Below, one piece after another: positions 58,194 to 64,000 of a DNA stretch of 64,000 nt. The position numbers were made by a program, and so were the translations under genes. The stretch covers positions 2,728,001 through 2,792,000 of the forward strand of contig NC_090952.1 in assembly GCF_040807025.1 (NCBI RefSeq), given 5' to 3'. Positions within the stretch are counted from its first letter, which is position 1. Every line of letters begins with the position of its first letter. The stretch is from Struthio camelus. Taxonomy: Eukaryota; Chordata; Aves; Struthioniformes; Struthionidae. Below the pieces are notes generated by a model. That model ran no database searches. It had not been told where the DNA came from and was given only the letters and a program-made list of their open reading frames with translations.

Positions 58194-61100
58194 GTGAGTG
58201 AGTGGGCACCCCTGGGCTGGGCAGGACCGGGGGCTGCGAGCGCACCCGGCAGGCTGGCATGCGGGGTCCCCAGGAGCCTGGTGGCCCGGCGGTGCCTGAA
58301 TGCCGGGGCCTGCTCTGAGCTTGGGAGCCAGCCCCCAGGAGCGCATCCCCCCCAGGGGGCCGGGGGGCGGTGGAGAGGAGCAAAGGGGACACAGCTCCTG
58401 CTCCACGGCCCAGGCAGGGGCAGGCAGCTCGGCTGGCGGGAGACAGAGCTTTGCAGCCTGCGCGCGAGCAGGTTTCTCAAGGGGACGCGCTTGGGGCTTT
58501 CCCCCGTGGGCTGGGCTCCAGCCTCGCCGCCTGCCTGCTGGGCACCTCCTGGACAGGCCTCAACTGGTTCCTGTCTGCTGCCAGCCCCGACAGCTCTGCC
58601 CACTCTCTTTCTTGGTCACATCTAGGGCAGCTTCTGCCAGGAGAGGAGGAAGCCCTGGGAAGCATGCGCACCTTTCTGCGAAGCGGAGGCAAGGTAACGG
58701 CAGGCACTTGTGCCTGGGCTGTGCCTGCATCTCCCGGTGGGCGGCCCCTGCACGTGCAACGCTCAGGCGGCCCCGCAAGGGCTGCTGGCTGTGCAGAGCT
58801 GCTCCCGTACGGGCACGCCACGCACCGCTGCGTGGCCGCAAACGCTCCGGTGCTGCTGCCCATGCCTCTGGCGCACTTACGCTCTCCGTCTCTCTCCTGC
58901 TGCTGCCAGGGAGAGGCCGAGAAGCTGCAGTTTCTGGCCGACGTGTGCATCCTCTGCAGAGGCGCCAGCACGGATGTCTTGCTGCGGGTCCTGCTTTTCC
59001 TGTGCAGGGTGGATCTGGCAAAGGCAATCGAGGTGAGGGCGCAGGCCGGGGCCTGGGGGAGTGGGCAAGCCTAGCCGGGCACTGGCACACCAGGGAGGCC
59101 AGGACTGGGGTGCGTGAGCGTGGGAAGGTGGGGAGCCCTTGCTCGTGAGCGCAGCGCTGCCCACTGCAGGGCTCCAGAAGCCACCGAGAGCGGGGCAACG
59201 AGGGGGCTGCCCTGGGTGCCAGCGCTGGGGTGCGACGGGGGCACCTGGGCTCTGCCAGCCTGGCAGGCTCCTCGCTGGCTGCTGACAGCTCCCACGCCGC
59301 GTCCTCGCTGCGCTCTCCAGGTGCTGTTGCGAGAGGAGCCCGTGGAGCAGCTGAGCACTGCGGTGCGGCAGCAAGCCTTCCTCGCCATCGCTGCAATGAG
59401 GTAGCTGCCCCAGCCCCTGCCTTGCTCAAGGCCTCCACAGCCTACGGACCTGACGGCACCAGCTGCAGCTGGGCGGCATCTCCCGTCCGGGGGCAGTCTG
59501 AGCGAGGCGTCTGCGGGGCCTCTGCTCTCCCCTGCACGGGCCTTGACAGTGCTGGAGACGGGAGGGCAGAGAGGGCCCCGGAGCCCTGTCCAGTGTCTCC
59601 GGACTTTGCTCACGAAGGCTGAGGCAGGAGCTGCAGAGGGTATCGGGCACATGCTGCCGGACCGTCCTCTGTCCCTGGGCCAGCATCACAGGAGGAAGAG
59701 GCGCCTCCCCAGGCGCCTCCCCACCTCGCTCCCCTAGCAGCATAGGCTCTGCCGCCCACCAGCTCTGGAGGTGCCACCGTCAGCCCCCGGCTCTGAGCAG
59801 CGCCTCTCCCTCCTTGCAGCAAAGCGAAGCTGGTGCTAGATAGCAACCAGCAGACAAGCCTCCTCCAGTCCTGCTTCTGCGCGGTCTTCTTCCTTCCTCC
59901 GACAGAGCACATGCAGAGCCTGCAGGCTGCCCTCTACTCCAAGGTACGCCCTGGCCGAGGGCTGCAGAGCCCGACAGTCCCCCTGGGCTGGTCCCCGGCT
60001 GCTCTGTGCCGAGAGATGAACGCAAGCTCCAAGCCAGAGCAGCACTGCAGCGTGGCTTTCCCACCCTCGTGCCTTTTCCCCCTTGCCCTGGCGATGGCCC
60101 CGCGTAGTGTCGCCGAGCTGGTCCTCGTGCGGCAGCTCCTCTGCCCTAAGCCTCTCCCCGGGCACCGCAGGGCCCTGGGTGTCCCCCTCAGGCTGCAGGG
60201 ATTCAAGCCCCTCTCCTGCAGGCAGGGGGCTCCAGGGAAGAAGTGCCACAAGCCTCTGTCTTCCTTGCAGACGCTGGCTGCCCTGGACAGCATGCTGCAG
60301 GCGCTGGTGCTCACATGTCTCTCGCCTGCTCTCCTGGAGCTGCAGAACATCCTGCAGGTGTGGCATTTAGGCAAAGAGTGGCCTTCACAGGGACTGTTTC
60401 TCACCCCAAAACAAAGGGACTCTCTGGAGGGGACCTCCCTCTGCTCGGCCCCGCAGCGCTAGGGGCAGAGAGCATGCCGCAGGGAGAGGAGCGTCTCCCT
60501 CGGGGGAGCGAGGCTTCCCCACCGTGCTCTTCTGCAAGCCCAGGGTCTCCTGGCTGCAGTCAAGAGTCCTTTCTTGCCCACCCGACTCCTGCAGTGGAAG
60601 GCAAAGCCCTAACCCCTGGCCCTCCGCGACAGGAGGGCCCAGCGGGCCCTTTCTGGCAAGCAGCAGAGGCTGCAGGAGCCACGGGAGCCTGCTGCCTGCC
60701 TGGCTCCAGCCGCTCAGCCGAGGGGACTTGTCCCTAGTTTGGGGGGACTCACAAGGCAAGAACCCACTTACGGGCTTTGCTCCTGCTCCCAGGAGCTGAA
60801 GGGCAAAGCCGAGCAGGCATCAGCAGAGCTGCCTCGCTTGCAGCAGCTGGCAGGTCACCGCGCAGACCAGCAGCTTTTCTCCTCCCAGGTCCTGCTGCCC
60901 TTCCTCCGGTCCAAGCAAGCAGCCACGCGCCAGAGGGCTGTGGGGCGCATTGCCGAGCTCACGCAGCTCCTGGTCATCCCTCCCTTGCTCAAGGTAAGCC
61001 GCCTCAGGACCAGGCAACCTCCAGGCGCCCCATCACCCCTCCATGGTGCTCCGGAGCCTTCTGCAGCTCCGCGCTGCCTCCAAGGGAAGCCTGGCTACAA

Positions 61101-63774
61101 GGTAGGGCACCCAGCAAGGCCCTGCCCCGAAGCTATGCTCTTGGCCATGCCTCGGTGGGCTTCCTCCTGCAGGCCCTGCTCTCTCAGACGCCACCTCTGC
61201 TCGCAGCCCTGGGCAGGGCAGCACTGCCCTGGGCACACGCTGTGGGCCCAACAGCTCTGGCAGCCCTCCCTGCCCAGCCCCTTTGGTAGGCCCTCCACAG
61301 CTCCCGCTCACCTGCGGTCCAGTCACGGCTTAAACGTGGCCTCGGGGCTTTGGTGGCAAGCAGCACCCTTCAGCCCTGCCTCCCTCCCCCAGGTCCGCTC
61401 GCCCTTGGAAGGAAGCAGTGACGGCCCTGACGACTGCAGGAGGAAGCAGTTCTCCATCCTGGGTGGGCTGGTGGGACACGTCATCCTGTGCTGTGCCTGC
61501 CAGGACCAAGGCACCAGTCACGGAGCTGCAGAAGCTCTTCACCACCTGTACACGTTCATCCTACAGGAAGAAAGTAAGAGAAGCGGCCGCAGGCTGAGTC
61601 CTCCCACACACGCACAGAGCCAGGCAAGGGCAGGCAAGACACCGTGCTGCCTCAGCCGCTCTCCGCAGCAGCAGCAAAGAGCCAGAAACTCCTGCCTTGT
61701 AGGCGCAGGGCAAGCACTGCGTAAAGGCCAGGGCCCACAGAGGCCAGGCTCAGCGTAGCGGGCCCGTAAGCAGGAGGCCACGGGGGATGTGATCTGCAGC
61801 CAGCTCTCTGGGGAGAGAGGGGGCATGCACACACTACTTAATAAGCAGCAGCCACCTCCTAGACTTCACGCAGGGCCGTCAGCTGCCTTGCTGGAATCCC
61901 TCGCCTGCTTACCAACGGGCTGGAAAACCTTCAGCAGCCCCTGCTCCTCTTAGGGCTTCTGTCTCGCTTCCTACTAGAACGGCTGCTCAAACGCCTCTGC
62001 CTCGTGGTATTGTTAAAAGCCGTTTCCCCTCCCACCTGCCTTGCGATAGGCCCAGGACTTCCCTGGAAAGCCTGCTCCCCATCCATTTCTGGCACGCCTG
62101 CTTTCTCTGCCAGCAACGTTTCTCGCTGAGGCCTGCAGGGTACCACCTCTGAGCCACCATCCTCCCTCCTAATTGCCCTGTGTCTCCCCTCCTGTCCAGG
62201 CATGGGGCTGTCCCAGGATAGCCCAAAGCACCTGCAGATCCAAAAGGACAGGGAAGAGGCAAAAAGCCGCCTTTCGCCGCCCAACAACGTTAGGGAAATC
62301 ACCGCGGTAAGGAGCGCCTCCGTTGCTGGGACTGCCGGCCGTGGGGTCAGCACGATGCTCAGATGAACAGAGGGACCCTTTGACAGGGGGACTAACGGGT
62401 GCTTGCCGTCATCGGGCAGGGGGCTCACCTTGTTCTTGAGCATGGACTAGCCACAAGTTTGTGGCCTGGCCCCCTCCCCCCCCCCCCACCAGAGCTCTGC
62501 TTCCCCACAGGAGCAGCAGAGGGGCACCCTGAGCCCAACCGCCCACTTCCTGCCTGGGGCCATCACCCAGCCCAGCTCAACCCCTGCTCCTGGCTCTCCT
62601 GGCAGCACAGAGGCAGCACTGCCACACGTTTCTCTCCAGAGCCGCGCTCACCGCTCAGCTGGGCAGCAGCCAGCAGCACGAGGGCACTGCGTGTGATGCA
62701 TCTCTCTTCCCTGCCTCCTTTGTCCTCTAGATGTTTGCAAAATACCTCCAGGCCTCGGAGAGAGCAGATCTCATTGTCGTAGCCATCAGGGCCATGAGCT
62801 GCTCGAGTGCCTTTGTCACGCAGGCAGCCGCTCACATGCTGGATGTGCTGGTGACAGAGGACGCCTCTCAGCTGAAGCACGTAAGTCGCCTGCGGCTGGC
62901 ATGGCCGGGGCTCGAGCCCTGCAGGGCATTGTTTTCCCTCTGAACGCAGGTCTCCCCCCTAGGCACCTAAGAGCCTTTGAGGCCAGCACGGAGCAGTGGG
63001 AAGGGAAGCAGTTGTCGGTGGGAGCTGGAGAAATGCCTCCCTCCATGCCATGTCCCCTGCAGGTGGCCAACATCATGAGGTGCATCTGCAGCTGCCTGAT
63101 GGCCATCAAAGAGGCGTCTGCCCGGCACAGCGTGAACAGGGCTCTTCTGGAGCTGACCTGCGCATACCCTCACGAGGCAGTCGTGAGCCTCTTGCACTGT
63201 TCGCCGACATGCAACAGGTACGGGGCTCAGCTGCCTGCAGGGCTCAGGGCCCAGCAGCCTTGGGAGCTCATGCCATGGGGGCTACCAGAGAGGTGGAGAT
63301 CTCCAGGACCCCCGCTGAGGGACTGGCCCCAGTGCTGGTGCATGAGGCAGGGCTGCAGCAGGCAGAGGTGATCAGGCCTGCCTGGAGCGCTGCTCGAGTG
63401 AGCCGCAGAGCCTGGCTGCCTTGGTGCCTGCCTGCCCCATAAGGAACTGCAGCTTGGCCACGTGCTGCTGGTGGGGCAGGGCGCAGTGGCTGTTGCTAGC
63501 AAAGGGCAGTGGGCAGAGGCAGGGCTGGTGGCCAGCCTGGGCCCTCCAGGGTAGCCAGGCCACGGCGCGCCCAAGGCAGCCTGCTGACAGAGCGCTCGGG
63601 GCCTACAGCGCTGCCAAGGCCATGTGGCGGGTGATGGTCTCGGAGCCCGGCGCTGCAGAGAAGGTGCTGCCCCAACTACTGAGGCTGCTGGAGGACTCTG
63701 GGACCCAGGCTGCTGGACCACTGGGCAAGACATCCGCCTTCATCGGGAACAACGCGGGCATCCTTTCGTGGGCT
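57428..63774 (+). CDS. Maestro HEAT-like repeat (MROH) family protein, 12 exons, 3' end beyond window
   Basis: Twelve GT-AG exons join into one uninterrupted frame of 2,112 nt (704 codons): 57,428-58,193; 58,626-58,693; 58,910-59,032; 59,321-59,400; 59,820-59,943; 60,271-60,357; 60,889-60,993; 61,393-61,573; 62,200-62,306; 62,731-62,880; 63,063-63,217; 63,609-63,774. Residues 1-255 are a charged repeat region. From about 279 on there are paired amphipathic helices of the HEAT-like type. The family is recognised from segments such as VLLPFLRSKQAATRQRAVGR, MFAKYLQASERADLIVVAIR and AAKAMWRVMVSEPGAAEKVL, which match avian MROH proteins in order and spacing. HEAT-like solenoids generally act as protein-binding scaffolds, but MROH function is poorly known. 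The frame is intact and all splice sites are canonical, so the gene looks functional. Which MROH subfamily it belongs to cannot be decided here. The donor at 63,775 shows that more exons follow. Confidence 0.85.
58010..58135 (+). repeat. Polypurine (GGA/GAG)n tract in the coding sequence
   Basis: Almost pure purine on the plus strand over about 75 bp (58,019-58,092) within exon 1, encoding Glu-rich residues. It is likely length-variable and able to form triplex-type DNA. Confidence 0.8.
58626..58693 (+). CDS. MROH-like exon 2
   Basis: 68 bp between acceptor ggtcacatctag and donor AAG|GTAACG. It reads QLLPGEEEALGSMRTFLRSG and ends GK, restoring phase 0. It links the acidic tail to the first HEAT-like helix. 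Confidence 0.75.
58910..59032 (+). CDS. MROH-like exon 3
   Basis: 123 bp (41 codons) with phase 0 at both ends. Starts GEAEKLQFLADVCILCRGAS and continues with a Leu-rich helix (DVLLRVLLFLCRVDLAKAIE). This is the first helical pair of the HEAT-like region. Acceptor ctgctgctgccag; donor GAG|GTGAGG. Confidence 0.82.
59321..59400 (+). CDS. MROH-like exon 4
   Basis: 80 bp, reading VLLREEPVEQLSTAVRQQAF then LAIAAM, phase 2 at the end. Acceptor ctgcgctctccag. The donor ATGAG|GTAGCT departs from the optimum at +4 to +6 (GCT rather than AGT). Confidence 0.8.
59820..59943 (+). CDS. MROH-like exon 5
   Basis: 124 bp completing a Ser codon across the junction, then KAKLVLDSNQQTSLLQSCFC and on to the end at QAALYSK. 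Acceptor ctccctccttgcag; donor AAG|GTACGC; phase 0 at the end. Confidence 0.82.
60271..60357 (+). CDS. MROH-like exon 6
   Basis: 87 bp (29 codons), TLAALDSMLQALVLTCLSPA then LLELQNILQ. Acceptor gtcttccttgcag; donor CAG|GTGTGG. The helix leads directly into the conserved LLPF segment of the next exon. Confidence 0.82.
60889..60993 (+). CDS. MROH-like exon 7 (with alternative upstream acceptor at 60,793)
   Basis: 105 bp (35 codons) starting VLLPFLRSKQAATRQRAVGR, the most family-typical segment. Acceptor cttttctcctcccag at 60,888; donor AAG|GTAAGC. A second good acceptor (tgctcctgctcccag, ending 60,792) would give a 201-bp exon in the same frame, adding 32 residues (from ELKGKAEQAS). Continuity with NILQ of exon 6 favours the short form. 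Confidence 0.82.
61393..61573 (+). CDS. MROH-like exon 8
   Basis: 181 bp, with FSILGGLVGHVILCCACQDQ followed by a helix with AAEALHHLYTFILQEE. Acceptor cctccctcccccag; donor AAA|GTAAGA; phase 1 at the end. Confidence 0.85.
62200..62306 (+). CDS. MROH-like exon 9
   Basis: 107 bp, hydrophilic linker (SMGLSQDSPKHLQIQKDREE and on to REITA). Acceptor cccctcctgtccag; donor GCG|GTAAGG; phase 0 at the end. Family resemblance is weak here, but the exon keeps the frame between two strongly matching exons. Confidence 0.7.
62468..62490 (+). repeat. Poly-C tract in intron 9
   Basis: A near-continuous C run followed at about 62,510 by an acceptor-like site (cttccccacag). Using that acceptor would read into GEQQRGTLSPTA-type sequence without family resemblance, so I treat it as a decoy. 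Confidence 0.5.
62731..62880 (+). CDS. MROH-like exon 10
   Basis: 150 bp (50 codons), MFAKYLQASERADLIVVAIR and on to a helix with AAAHMLDVLVTEDASQLKH. Acceptor cctttgtcctctag; donor CAC|GTAAGT. This region is strongly typical of MROH proteins. Confidence 0.86.
63063..63217 (+). CDS. MROH-like exon 11
   Basis: 155 bp, VANIMRCICSCLMAIKEASA, then RHSVNRALLELTCAYPHEAV and a last helix ending SPTCN. Acceptor catgtcccctgcag; donor CAG|GTACGG; phase 2 at the end. Confidence 0.86.
63609..63774 (+). CDS. MROH-like exon 12 (last exon in window)
   Basis: 166 bp, completing Ser and then AAKAMWRVMVSEPGAAEKVL, a variable Gly/Gln-rich linker, and NNAGILSWA. Acceptor tcggggcctacag; donor GCT|GTGAGT. The following sequence to 64,000 is intron. 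Confidence 0.85.
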
Positions 63775-64000
63775 GTGAGTTTCCAGGCGAGGCCTCCATC
63801 ACCTTCAGGGCTGCGCTTGCCTCCCCAGGCAAGAGGCAGCGCTCCCTTTCGCCCTCCCCATCTGCCCCCCAAGATGTCACCTCCCACAGGGCACACACAC
63901 CTCAGGGCCATGGCCAGCAGGGCTCTGCCCAGCGTCTAGCCTCTGCTGGGCCAGTGCACTGGGCTGCCGAGCACCGCCTGGAGCCCTGCGCGCACAAGCT

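Noticed and set aside
57118..58392. Minus-strand frame of 424 codons, rich in Ser and Pro
   Set aside because: It is the antisense of the repeat exon of the MROH-like gene. The plus strand has the proper start, splice sites and family match.
62516..62720. Extra MROH exon after the acceptor-like cttccccacag
   Set aside because: No convincing donor in frame and no family resemblance; exon 9 joins exon 10 in phase without it.

Overview
The window is from a bird genome. Two 5'-truncated CR1 LINEs carry the typical avian 3' tail. The sequence is very GC- and CpG-rich, as on microchromosomes, and the right end holds a multi-exon gene of the maestro HEAT-like repeat (MROH) family, which is widely expanded in birds. 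About two thirds of the window is satellite, so this looks like the edge of a heterochromatic block (pericentromeric or subtelomeric microchromosome, or a sex-chromosome or unplaced scaffold) running into gene-bearing DNA. The species cannot be fixed from sequence alone.

Layout. (1) 1-43,024: one uninterrupted satellite of a 20-bp monomer (type aaaccactccgtcggggctg), usually arranged as 40-bp dimers and then in long higher-order repeats. Two satellite dialects alternate. Family 1 occupies about 1-11,600, 26,450-32,515 and 40,900-43,024. Family 2 occupies about 11,600-26,450 and 32,515-40,900. Family 1 contains a 5.54-kb direct duplication. Family 2 contains three copies (A, B, C) of a block of about 6.9 kb, itself made of alternating units of 1,339 bp and 779-859 bp. 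(2) 43,025-47,330: a different array with a 31-bp monomer in two subfamilies, separated by a short island of 30-bp monomers. (3) 47,330-47,960: GC-rich DNA with no gene I can name. (4) 47,966-49,090: a cluster of nested foldback (hairpin) repeats. (5) 49,400-52,080: a CpG-island promoter and what looks like a minus-strand multi-exon gene ending at a poly(A) signal. (6) 52,086-54,240: a 30-bp minisatellite split by a minus-strand CR1. (7) 54,241-55,715: single-copy DNA with a possible plus-strand transcript end. (8) 55,715-56,683: a plus-strand CR1. (9) 57,428-64,000: the MROH-like gene, twelve exons with one continuous frame of 704 codons, with the 3' end beyond the window.

The many open reading frames in the satellites follow from the repeat period (20 bp gives a 20-residue period, 31 bp a 31-residue period, 30 bp a 10-residue period) and the lack of stop codons in the monomers. 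I do not regard them as genes. The best supported protein-coding content is the MROH-like gene. The minus-strand unit at 49.4-51.6 kb is plausible but unidentified. The most unusual features are the multi-level organisation of the 20-bp satellite, the foldback cluster, and the sharing of 30-bp monomers between two arrays about 7 kb apart.
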